32,225 nt of DNA, taken from positions 1-32,225 of the forward strand of contig JALSIX010000012.1 of the NCBI GenBank assembly GCA_026989655.1, read 5' to 3'. This document shows, one piece after another, positions 7,159 to 17,212 of the stretch. How positions within the stretch are numbered: the first letter of the stretch is position 1; each line of letters begins with the position of its first letter. This DNA comes from Caldilineaceae bacterium. Its GTDB lineage: Bacteria; Chloroflexota; Anaerolineae; Caldilineales; Caldilineaceae. The notes below the pieces were generated by a model. That model had not been told where the DNA came from and searched no databases. It worked only from the letters and a program-made list of their open reading frames with translations. The translations under genes and the position numbers were made by a program.

Positions 7159-8301
7159 ATGGCCGATTCCTTCGTCGCCGACATCGGATTCCAGCATCGA
7201 GTGGAGGGGGTGCCTGAGGGGCGGATTCCCCGATCGGTCCTCTCCATGACCACCCTGTACACCCCCAGCGCGATCCTGGCCGGGGCCACGGCGGTGCCGG
7301 GAGACCAGGAGGCCGCCATCGACGTCTCGGTGGTGGTTCCGGTCTACAACGAGGTCGCGAGCCTCCCCCTCCTCCACCAGCGGCTGCGCCGTGCCCTCCA
7401 GGAGACCGGTCGCAGCGCGGAGATCATCTACGTGGACGACGGCAGCACCGATGGGAGCGATCGGGTGCTCCGGGAGCTCTGCGCCCGGGAGCCTGGGGTG
7501 CGGGTGATCCAGTTTCGGCGCAACTTCGGCCAGACCGCCGCGTTCTCCGCGGGGTTCGACCATGCCCGGGGCGAGATCGTGGTCACCATCGACGCGGATC
7601 TCCAGAACGATCCCGCGGATATCCCCCGGCTGTTGGACAGACTGGACGAGGGGTACGACATCGTGAGCGGCTGGCGGGTCAAACGGCAGGATCCCTTCCT
7701 CACGCGACGTCTCCCCTCCATGGTGGCCAACTGGCTCATCTCCCATCTCACCGGCGTACGGCTGCACGACTACGGGTGTTCCCTGAAGGCCTATCGACGG
7801 GAGGTGGTGAAGAACATCCGGCTGTACGGCGAGATGCATCGTTTCATCCCGGCCATCTCCAGTTGGATGGGGGTGCGGGTGGCCGAGATCCCGGTGAACC
7901 ATGCGCCCCGGAGACACGGCCGCTCCAAGTATGGCCTGTGGCGGATGATGAAGGTCTTCCTGGACCTGATCGCGGTCAAGTTCCTGCTGGACTACGCCAC
8001 CCGGCCCATCCAGGTCTTCGGTCTGTTGGGCACCCTCTGTTTCGGCATCGGCATGGCCGTGACCGGCTACCTGGCCTACATCCGGCTCCTCTACGACCAA
8101 CCTCTGGCGGATCGCCCTCTGCTGCTGCTGGGCATCCTGTTGCTGGTGCTGGGGGTCCAGCTCATCACCATGGGGCTGCTGGGAGAGCTCATGGTGCGCA
8201 CCTACCACGAATCCCAGCGAAAGCCCACCTATGCCATCCGGGACGTGTGGGCTTCCCGCCTGGACGATGCCGGAGCGGCCGAACTCGAGGTGTCGCCATA
8301 G
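7159..8301 (+). CDS. Polyprenyl-phosphate glycosyltransferase (GT2, DPM1/GtrB/ArnC type)
   Basis: 380 residues from ATG at 7159; an internal ATG at 7228 would remove 23 residues and cannot be excluded. The GT2 domain starts at about residue 55 (DVSVVVPVYNE), continues with YVDDGSTDGS, RNFGQTAAFSAGFDHARGE and the metal-binding D145-A-D147 in TIDADLQNDP, and then YGCSLKAYRREV. The C-terminal part carries HGRSKYG and two membrane helices (about 270-290 and 305-330), the architecture of enzymes that move a sugar from a nucleotide onto undecaprenyl phosphate at the cytoplasmic face. The product would be the donor for the GT-C enzyme encoded 65 bases upstream. The sugar cannot be read from sequence. 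Confidence 0.92.
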   Translation: MADSFVADIGFQHRVEGVPEGRIPRSVLSMTTLYTPSAILAGATAVPGDQEAAIDVSVVVPVYNEVASLPLLHQRLRRALQETGRSAEIIYVDDGSTDGSDRVLRELCAREPGVRVIQFRRNFGQTAAFSAGFDHARGEIVVTIDADLQNDPADIPRLLDRLDEGYDIVSGWRVKRQDPFLTRRLPSMVANWLISHLTGVRLHDYGCSLKAYRREVVKNIRLYGEMHRFIPAISSWMGVRVAEIPVNHAPRRHGRSKYGLWRMMKVFLDLIAVKFLLDYATRPIQVFGLLGTLCFGIGMAVTGYLAYIRLLYDQPLADRPLLLLGILLLVLGVQLITMGLLGELMVRTYHESQRKPTYAIRDVWASRLDDAGAAELEVSP

Positions 8302-8321
8302 CCACAGCCCTTCCAACTGCC

Positions 8322-10001
8322 ATGCCTGCCATGCAGCGGGATCTACAGGCCCTGTCCGATGGGGAGTTCGACGTGGTCGTGGTCGGCGGGGGCATCTTCG
8401 GCATCTGTGTAGCCTGGGATGCGGTGCTGCGCGGGCTCTCTGTGGCCCTGATCGAGAAGGACGACTGGGGAGGTGCCACCTCGGCCAATCACTTCAAGCT
8501 CATCCATGGGGGGCTTCGTTACCTCCAACACCTGGACCTACGCCGGGTCCGGGAATCCAGCCAGGAGCGGAATGTCCTCCTGCGCATCGCGCCGCATCTG
8601 ATGACCCCGGTGCCGTTTGTGGTGCCCACCTACGGCCATGGGCTCCAGGGCCCGGAGCTCATGCGGGCGGCCCTGGCGGTGTACGATCTCCTGGTGGTGG
8701 ACCGGAACCGGGGGATCCCGGATCCTGCGCGGCGGATCCCGGCGGGGCGCATCATCTCTCGAGATGAATACCGGCGCCTCTTTCCCCATCTGGATCAGCC
8801 TGGCCTGACCGGTGCGGCCGTCTTCTACGAGGTCCAGGTGTACAACCCACCCCGGCTCTCCCTGGCCTTCGTGCGCTCTGGGATGGAGCAGGGCGTGGTG
8901 GCGGGGAACTACGTGGAGGCCACGGGGTTTCTGCGCCGGGGAGAGCGGATCTGCGGTGTCCGGGCCCGGGACCGGCTGTCCGGCGAGGCCTTCGATCTTC
9001 GGGCCCGATGCGTGGTCAACGCGACCGGCCCTTGGGCGAAATGGCTCGTCCAGGAGGGCCTGGGCCGGCCCCTCCGGCCGGAGCCCACCTTTTCCCGGGA
9101 TGCCTACTTCGTGGTGAGAGGGCGGCTGACCGGAGACCATGCCCTGGCCATCCTGGGCCAGACCCGGGATCCGGACGCTGTGTTGAGCCGGGGCAAACGT
9201 CACCTCTTCCTGGTGCCCTGGCGCCAGTACACCCTGATCGGGGTCTGGCACAGGGTGCACACCGGTGGTCCGGAGTGTTTCACCGTCACCCCCGAGGAGC
9301 TCCAGGCCTTCCTGGACGAGGTGAACACCTCGTGTCCTGCGCTGGGGCTGGGGCTGTCGGATGTGACCCGATGGAATGCGGGGCTGACCCTTTTCGGGGA
9401 CAACGATCCCCAGGCCCGGGACCTGCGATACGGCCATCGTTCGCTGATCATCGACCATCGGCAGGTCCATGGCTTGGACGGGCTGATCACCCTCATCGGT
9501 GTCCGTTTCACCACGGCCCGGAACGTGGCGGCTCGGACCGTGGATCGGGTGCTGCGCAAGCTGGGCGAGCGGCCTCGGCCTTCATCGACCGGGAAGACCC
9601 GCCTGGCAGGGGGCCAGATCGACGACATCCAGGGCTACCGACAACAGGTGTACCGGGAATGGTCCTCCCGGTACGACCAGGACACGCTCCAGGGTCTGGT
9701 GGCCAATTACGGGACCCTTTGCACAGAGGTCCTGGCCCTGGCCCAGGAGCATCCCGAGCTGGGCCGGCCCTTGCCTGGCTCCTCCGTGCTCCGGGCCCAG
9801 GTGGTCCATGCGGTCCGAGAGGAGATGGCGCTGAAGCTCGGCGATGTGGTCTTCCGGCGGACCGACCTGGCCACGGGCGAGGATCCGGGGGACGAGGCCC
9901 TGTGGGAATGTGGCCGGTGGATGGCCCAGGAACTGGGGTGGAGCCCCCAACGTCTGCGCTCCGAGGTGGAGGAGGCCAAGGCCTGCATCCATCGGCTGTA
10001 G
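8322..10001 (+). CDS. FAD-dependent glycerol-3-phosphate dehydrogenase/oxidase family protein
   Basis: 559 residues from ATG at 8322 (or 556 from ATG 8331), 20 bases after the GT2 gene. The dinucleotide-binding motif VVVGGGIFG (residues about 19-27) and a downstream acidic residue in ALIEKDDWGG bind FAD. SANHFKLIHGGLRYLQ is the characteristic GlpD/GlpA signature. The middle FAD/substrate domain includes ARCVVNATGPWAKW, and RHLFLVPWRQYTLIGVWH. A C-terminal helical domain of about 125 residues follows. The usual reaction is oxidation of sn-glycerol 3-phosphate to dihydroxyacetone phosphate with electrons passing to quinone or oxygen. Its position inside a glycosylation operon is unusual and suggests a related polyol phosphate or glycerol-containing glycan as substrate, but this is inference. 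A housekeeping GlpD captured in the operon is the alternative. Confidence 0.88.
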   Translation: MPAMQRDLQALSDGEFDVVVVGGGIFGICVAWDAVLRGLSVALIEKDDWGGATSANHFKLIHGGLRYLQHLDLRRVRESSQERNVLLRIAPHLMTPVPFVVPTYGHGLQGPELMRAALAVYDLLVVDRNRGIPDPARRIPAGRIISRDEYRRLFPHLDQPGLTGAAVFYEVQVYNPPRLSLAFVRSGMEQGVVAGNYVEATGFLRRGERICGVRARDRLSGEAFDLRARCVVNATGPWAKWLVQEGLGRPLRPEPTFSRDAYFVVRGRLTGDHALAILGQTRDPDAVLSRGKRHLFLVPWRQYTLIGVWHRVHTGGPECFTVTPEELQAFLDEVNTSCPALGLGLSDVTRWNAGLTLFGDNDPQARDLRYGHRSLIIDHRQVHGLDGLITLIGVRFTTARNVAARTVDRVLRKLGERPRPSSTGKTRLAGGQIDDIQGYRQQVYREWSSRYDQDTLQGLVANYGTLCTEVLALAQEHPELGRPLPGSSVLRAQVVHAVREEMALKLGDVVFRRTDLATGEDPGDEALWECGRWMAQELGWSPQRLRSEVEEAKACIHRL

Positions 10002-10166
10002 GGAGACCATGGATGGTGGGGAGACGGTTGTCGGTGTTGTTGTGGGGAAAATGGGGACAGGCGGAGGGTGCTTTCCCGGAAGGAGATGGGGGAGGCTCTC
10101 TGGAATTCCTGGCGGTGTGGCATGTGTGGGGAAGGAGGCAGTGGGATCATGGGCGAGAGGAGACCG

Positions 10167-11996
10167 ATGCGGATCCTGGGAATTGGTGACCATGTGAGCT
10201 GTGGTTCGGCCCTGGTGGAGGAGGGGCGGCTGGTCGCTGCCATCACCGATGAGCGGCTCGTGCGGGAGAAGATGGTCTTCGGCGTTCCTCGGGAGTCCAT
10301 CAAGGCCATCCTGGAGCTCACCGGCCTGGGGCCTGAGGAGATCGACGCCATCGCGGTGGCTACCATCAACCAACACCTGATCGATGGCTATGTGGACTTC
10401 CGGGGAGGGTGGTTCGGCCTGAAGCGAAGCCCCTTCAAGCAGGCCCTGTTCGAGATCGGATCTCGGGTGAGCCGATATCGGCAGCAGATCCCGATCCTGG
10501 ACGACATCTACTATGCCCTGCGCCAGCCTGCCTTCGCGCACAGGCGGCGGCGACTGCGGGAGATCTTCCGGGAGGAGTTCGGGTTCACCTGTCCCGTCCA
10601 CTTCCTGGACCATCACTACTGCCATGCCACCTCCGCGTACTACACCAGCGGCTATCGGGATGCCCTGGTGGTCTCCATCGATGGGGGCGGGGACGGGAAA
10701 TCGGCCCGGATCTACAGCGTGGTGGACGGCCGGTTCACCGAGCTGACCAGCATCTCCAGCTTCGACTCCCTGGGCGCGTTCTACTCCTACATCACCGAGA
10801 TCTGCGGTTTCAAGGCGGGCCGCCACGAGGGCAAGATCACGGGGTTGGCGGCCTATGGCGAGCCCATCTACATCCCTCAGCTCCAACAGCTCATCGTGGA
10901 GGAGGAGGGGCAGATCCGGAACATCGGCAATGTCTTCTTCCTCTCGGCCCTGGAAACCCTTCGGCGGCTTCTCCCCCCGGACTTCAGCCACAAGGATCTG
11001 GCGGCCAGCATCCAGGTCTACACAGAGCAGATGGTGGTCCGCCTGGTCCGCCACTGGCTCCAACGATCGGGCCACACCCGGGTGGCCCTGGCCGGCGGCC
11101 TCTTCGCGAACGTGAAGATCAACCAGCGCATCCACGAGATCCCGGGGGTGGAATCCGTGTTCGTGCACCCGGGCATGTCCGACGCAGGGATGCCGGTGGG
11201 CGCGGCCCTGGGGCTCTACCACGAGCTCTCGGACGCGCCCTACGACCCAGACTTCGTGGCCATGGAGCATGTCTACCTGGGGCCCGAGTACACCGAGGCG
11301 GAGATCCGCCGGGCCCTGGAGCGGGCCGGGGTCCAGGCCACCTACCACGAGGACGTGGAGGCCGAGATCGCGCGGCTCCTGGTGGAGGACAAGGTGGTGG
11401 CCCGGTTCAACGGACGCATGGAGTACGGACCCCGGGCCCTGGGCAACCGGACCATCCTCTACCAGGCCACGGACCCGACGATCCAGTACTGGTTGAACGA
11501 GGCCCTGAACCGGACGGAGTTCATGCCCTTTGCCCCGGTGGTCATGGCAGAGCATGCGGGGCGCTGTTTCCACCACGTGGAAGGGGCGGAGAACACAGCC
11601 CGGTTCATGACCATCACCTTCGACTGCACGGACTGGATGCGGGAGACCTGTCCCGGGGTGGTCCACATCGACGGCACGGCCCGTCCCCAACTGGTCAGTC
11701 GTCAGGACAACCCGAGCATGTACCGGATCCTGGAGGAATACCATGCCCGAACCGGGATTCCCTGTCTGATCAACACCAGCTTCAACATGCACGAGGAGCC
11801 CATCGTCTGCTCGCCGGAGGACGCGATCCGATCGTTCCAGATGGGACACCTGGACTACCTGGCCATCGGCCCCTGGATCGTGGAGAACCCGGAGCCGGCT
11901 CCCCGGATCACAGACCCGGAGAAGTTCCAGCGCCATGTCAACCGACGAGGTGCCGGTCGGCGATCTCGCCCGGAGCACCAGCCGGTTCCGGCCTGA
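10167..11996 (+). CDS. O-carbamoyltransferase (NodU/CmcH/TobZ family)
   Basis: 609 residues; ATG 10167 is chosen because AGGAG precedes it by about five bases and MRILGIGDHVSCGSALVEEG matches the family N-terminus. The TsaD/Kae1-like domain contains FLDHHYCHATSAYYTSG (D148, H149, H150, H153; metal site), SIDGGGDGKSARIY (phosphate loop) and ALAGGLFANVKINQRI. The YrdC-like C-terminal domain carries RMEYGPRALGNRTIL (about residues 417-431) and CLINTSFNMHEEPIVCSPED. Members use carbamoyl phosphate and ATP to form carbamoyl-adenylate and then carbamoylate a hydroxyl of a sugar or natural product. In this operon a sugar hydroxyl is the likely acceptor. The 165 bases upstream hold no recognisable gene. 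Confidence 0.93.
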   Translation: MRILGIGDHVSCGSALVEEGRLVAAITDERLVREKMVFGVPRESIKAILELTGLGPEEIDAIAVATINQHLIDGYVDFRGGWFGLKRSPFKQALFEIGSRVSRYRQQIPILDDIYYALRQPAFAHRRRRLREIFREEFGFTCPVHFLDHHYCHATSAYYTSGYRDALVVSIDGGGDGKSARIYSVVDGRFTELTSISSFDSLGAFYSYITEICGFKAGRHEGKITGLAAYGEPIYIPQLQQLIVEEEGQIRNIGNVFFLSALETLRRLLPPDFSHKDLAASIQVYTEQMVVRLVRHWLQRSGHTRVALAGGLFANVKINQRIHEIPGVESVFVHPGMSDAGMPVGAALGLYHELSDAPYDPDFVAMEHVYLGPEYTEAEIRRALERAGVQATYHEDVEAEIARLLVEDKVVARFNGRMEYGPRALGNRTILYQATDPTIQYWLNEALNRTEFMPFAPVVMAEHAGRCFHHVEGAENTARFMTITFDCTDWMRETCPGVVHIDGTARPQLVSRQDNPSMYRILEEYHARTGIPCLINTSFNMHEEPIVCSPEDAIRSFQMGHLDYLAIGPWIVENPEPAPRITDPEKFQRHVNRRGAGRRSRPEHQPVPA

Positions 11997-12021
11997 GCAT
12001 GAAAGGGAACAGGGACACGCG

Positions 12022-13893
12022 ATGCAGGTGGTGATCACAGGCGGTACAGGCTTTATCGGGTCCCGGTTGGCCCTTCGGTGCCTGGCCGAGGGCCACCGGG
12101 TGCGGGTCCTGGGCCAGGAGAACACCCCCGCGGAGGCCCGGAACCGGGCCCAGCTGGAGGCCGAGGGCGTGGAGGTCCACCTGGGCTCGGTGACGGATCG
12201 GAGACAGGTGTTCTCGACCATCCAGGGGGCGGACTGGGTCTTCCACCTGGCCGCGGCCCAACACGAGGCCAATGTGCCGGATCGGCACTTCTGGGACGTG
12301 AACGTGGAGGGAACCCGCAATGTCCTGGAGGCCTGTGTCGCGGCCCAGGTCCAGCGGCTGGTCCACGGCAGCACCATCGGCGTGTACGGCTCCGCGCTGG
12401 CAGGCCCCCTGGACGAGTCGTCCCCGGTCCGACCGGACAACATCTACGGGAGGACGAAGCTGGAGGGAGAGCGCCTGGTCCTGGCCCACCAGGAGCGGCT
12501 GCCGGCAGTGGTGGTCCGCATCTCCGAGACCTACGGCCCGGGCGATCTGCGGCTGTTGAAGCTCTTCCGGGCCATCCAGAAAGGGGCCTTCTTCCTGATC
12601 GGCGATGGCCAGAACCTGCATCACCTGATCTATGTGGAGGACCTGGTCCGGGGCCTTCTCCAGGCTGCAGCCTCGGAGGAGGCTGCGGGACAGGTCTTTG
12701 TCCTGGCTGGGAAGGAGGCCCTGACCACCCGGGAGATGGTGGAGACCATTGCCCAGGCCCTGGGCGCTCGGCTTCCCCGCATCTCCGTTCCCCTGCTGCC
12801 GGTCCTGGGGGTCGCGGTGGCCATGGAGACGGTGTTGCGGCCGCTGGGCATCCAGCCTCCGCTCCACCGTCGGCGCATGGACTTCTTCCGCAAGAGCTTC
12901 CATTTCTCCAGCCACCGCGCGGCCGAGGTGTTCGGTTTCCGTCCGGAGGTCTCCTTTGCCGAGGGGGTGCGGCGGACCCTCCGCTGGTACGTGGAGCAGG
13001 GCTATCTGTCCTCCGCACATCTCCCTTCAGGGGGGGCTCACCTTCCCACCCGGGCCAACGGCCGTGTTCAGAGCCCGGCCCCGGCTTCCCCGGAGCGGGC
13101 CGGCCCGGAGGCCGAGGAGGTGGATGCCCAGCCCTACGCCCAGACCGCGGAGGCCGGCGTCCTCTCCTCCCAGGAATTGGCCGCCCAGATCGAGCCCTTC
13201 GACTCCTTCTGGGAAGGGCCCGAGGACGTGGCCTCGGGGTATGCCCGGTTCGGACAGTTCTATCGGGTGAACTACCTGCCCCGCCTGCCCCGAGATCGGG
13301 ACGCGCGCATCCTGGTGGTCAGCTGTGGCCCGGGCTACTTCGTGAACCTGCTCCAGGAGGAGGGATACACCCAGGTTCTCGGCATCGACTCGGATCCGGC
13401 CAAGGTGGAACATGCCCGGCAGCGGGGTCTGAACTGCCGGGTGGCCCGGGCCTTCGAGTTCCTCCAGGGGACGGCCCCCGAGTCGTACGACCTGATCATC
13501 TGTGAGCAGGAGCTGAACCACTTGACCAAGCGGGAGATGGTGGCCTTTCTCCACCTGTGTCGCCGTGCATTGGCCATGGACGGGATGTTGGTGGTCCACG
13601 GCCTGAACGGCGCGAACCCCATCACCGGTGCCGAGGCTCTGGCCCAGAACTTCGACCATTTCAACACCTTCACGGCCTATTCCCTGGCACAGGTGCTGGC
13701 CTACTGTGGGTACGATCGGATCTCGGTGTTCCCGCTCAACCTGTACGTGTTCTACTCCAATCCCTTCAACTACGTGGCCATGGCCTGGGCGGGCCTGAAC
13801 GCCCTGCTCTTCCGGCTGAACTTCATGCTGTACGGCAAACACAACAAGATCTTCACGAAGAAGATCGGGGCTGTCTGTCGCAGGGGGCAGTGA
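12022..13893 (+). CDS. Fusion of NAD-dependent epimerase/dehydratase and SAM methyltransferase
   Basis: 623 residues from ATG 12022 (AGGGA upstream), 25 bases after the carbamoyltransferase. Residues 1-~325 are an extended short-chain dehydrogenase: MQVVITGGTGFIGSRL with the GxxGxxG nucleotide motif, HLAAAQ, HGSTIGVYG, and the catalytic Y142-x3-K146 in NIYGRTKLEGER, with HHLIYVEDLVRG further on, as in 3-beta-HSD-like and sugar-nucleotide epimerases. Residues about 335-395 are a Pro/Ala-rich linker. The remaining part is a class I methyltransferase with motif I as VVSCGPGYF (residues about 432-440), acidic motif VLGIDSDPAKVEHA and DLIICEQELNHL. The two activities probably act in succession on one sugar intermediate. 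I see no frameshift; the fusion is one continuous frame. Substrate unknown. Confidence 0.9.
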   Translation: MQVVITGGTGFIGSRLALRCLAEGHRVRVLGQENTPAEARNRAQLEAEGVEVHLGSVTDRRQVFSTIQGADWVFHLAAAQHEANVPDRHFWDVNVEGTRNVLEACVAAQVQRLVHGSTIGVYGSALAGPLDESSPVRPDNIYGRTKLEGERLVLAHQERLPAVVVRISETYGPGDLRLLKLFRAIQKGAFFLIGDGQNLHHLIYVEDLVRGLLQAAASEEAAGQVFVLAGKEALTTREMVETIAQALGARLPRISVPLLPVLGVAVAMETVLRPLGIQPPLHRRRMDFFRKSFHFSSHRAAEVFGFRPEVSFAEGVRRTLRWYVEQGYLSSAHLPSGGAHLPTRANGRVQSPAPASPERAGPEAEEVDAQPYAQTAEAGVLSSQELAAQIEPFDSFWEGPEDVASGYARFGQFYRVNYLPRLPRDRDARILVVSCGPGYFVNLLQEEGYTQVLGIDSDPAKVEHARQRGLNCRVARAFEFLQGTAPESYDLIICEQELNHLTKREMVAFLHLCRRALAMDGMLVVHGLNGANPITGAEALAQNFDHFNTFTAYSLAQVLAYCGYDRISVFPLNLYVFYSNPFNYVAMAWAGLNALLFRLNFMLYGKHNKIFTKKIGAVCRRGQ

Positions 13894-15134
13894 GCTTGCG
13901 CATCCTGTTCTGCAACTACGAGTATCCCCCGTTGGGCGGCGGCGGCGGGGTGGTGAACGCGTGGCTGGCCGCGGAGCTGGCCACGCGGCACGAGGTGACG
14001 GTGCTCACATCCCAGCCGCGGGGCCTGCCACATCTGCGGATGGAGGAGGGCGTTCGGATCCTGGGGGCACCGGTCCTGTTGCGATGGCAGCGCTCGGTGG
14101 CCAGCCTGCCCTCCATGTTGGCCTTCGTCCTCTCCGGCCTCTGGGTGGGTCGCCGCCTCCTGGCCCAGGAGCGCTTCGACGTGGTCAACACCCACTTCGT
14201 CCTGCCCACCGGGCCCGTGGGCGACGCGCTCTCCCGCTGGGCAGGGATCCCCAACGTCCTCTCTCTCCATGGGGGGGATCTGTACGACCCCAGCAAGTGG
14301 ACCTCGCCCCACCGCCATGGGATCCTGCGTCTGTGGATCCGCCGTCTGTTGCGTCGCGCGGACCAGGTGGTGGGCCAGTCCGCGAACACCCTGGCGAACA
14401 TGCGGCGCTTCTACACCCCGGAGCTCCAGGGAGTGCGGATCCCCTTGGGCATTCGCCGTGTGCCCCAGGGCCTTCCGCCGGCGGAGCGAGAGGTGTTCGG
14501 CCTCACCTCCGGGGACGTGGTGCTGGTCACGGTGGGCCGCCTGGTGGCTCGCAAGGCTGTGGACCAGCTCCTGCGGGTGGTGGCGGAGCTGCCGGCCCAT
14601 GTCCATCTCCTGGTGGTCGGGGACGGCCCCCAGCGGGCCAACCTGATCTCCCTGGCCCAGACGTTGGGGCTCCAGTCCCGGGTGCGCTTCCTGGGCTATG
14701 TGGACGAGAGCACCAAGCTTCGCCTCCTGAAGATGGCCGATCTCTATGTGTCCACCAGCCAGCACGAGGGCTTTGGCCTGGTCTTCCTGGAGGCCATGGC
14801 CTGCGGTCTGCCGGTGTTGGCCTACGACCACGGGGGGCAGCGGGACTTTCTCCTGGATGGTCGGACCGGCTACCTCGTGCCCCTGAACCGGCACGAGCAG
14901 TTCCTCCGCCGGTGCCGTGTCCTGGTGGAGGATGGTTCCATGCGTCGGGCGATGGGCGCCTTCAACCGGATGCATGTGGAGCGGTTCTACATCGACCGGT
15001 GTGCGGCACGCTACGAAGCGGTCTTCGAGCAGGTCGTCCAGGCCCGGCTGCAGGATCCAGCCCCTGCAAGTGTGGCCCCCTCTTCCCGCGAGCCGGTGTC
15101 CTCGACCGACACCGGGCCGCGATCGCGAGGTTGA
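13890..15134 (+). CDS. Family 4 glycosyltransferase (GT-B fold)
   Basis: 414 residues with GTG start at 13890 overlapping the previous stop (GTGA) and AGGGGG just upstream; TTG at 13896 is an alternative. The N-terminus SLRILFCNYEYPPLGGGGGV has the glycine-rich acceptor loop seen in GT4 enzymes. The second Rossmann domain starts near GDVVLVTVGRLVARKAVDQL, continues with LLVVGDGPQRANL, VRFLGYVDESTKLRLLKMAD, and the donor-binding SQHEGFGLVFLEAMACGLPV (the E-x7-E motif). It is a retaining glycosyltransferase that adds a sugar from a nucleotide donor during cytoplasmic glycan assembly. Coupled by overlap to the fusion gene and by two bases to the AsnB gene, so the three are probably co-translated. 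Confidence 0.92.
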   Translation: MSLRILFCNYEYPPLGGGGGVVNAWLAAELATRHEVTVLTSQPRGLPHLRMEEGVRILGAPVLLRWQRSVASLPSMLAFVLSGLWVGRRLLAQERFDVVNTHFVLPTGPVGDALSRWAGIPNVLSLHGGDLYDPSKWTSPHRHGILRLWIRRLLRRADQVVGQSANTLANMRRFYTPELQGVRIPLGIRRVPQGLPPAEREVFGLTSGDVVLVTVGRLVARKAVDQLLRVVAELPAHVHLLVVGDGPQRANLISLAQTLGLQSRVRFLGYVDESTKLRLLKMADLYVSTSQHEGFGLVFLEAMACGLPVLAYDHGGQRDFLLDGRTGYLVPLNRHEQFLRRCRVLVEDGSMRRAMGAFNRMHVERFYIDRCAARYEAVFEQVVQARLQDPAPASVAPSSREPVSSTDTGPRSRG

Positions 15135-15136
15135 AC

Positions 15137-17095
<1,959 letters not shown>

Positions 17096-17212
17096 GAGCG
17101 TTCTCGGTTCGGCCGCACCGGAGCGAACCCGGGGCCATGGCCCGGATCGGGGCGCGGTGGCGACATCTCTCCCCATCCCATTCCAGAGATCCGCGAACGG
17201 AAAGGGCTATCC

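Noticed and set aside
9582-12443. 953-residue open frame on the minus strand
   Set aside because: Opposite the glycerol-3-phosphate dehydrogenase, carbamoyltransferase and epimerase genes, with no recognisable domain and GC-driven composition.
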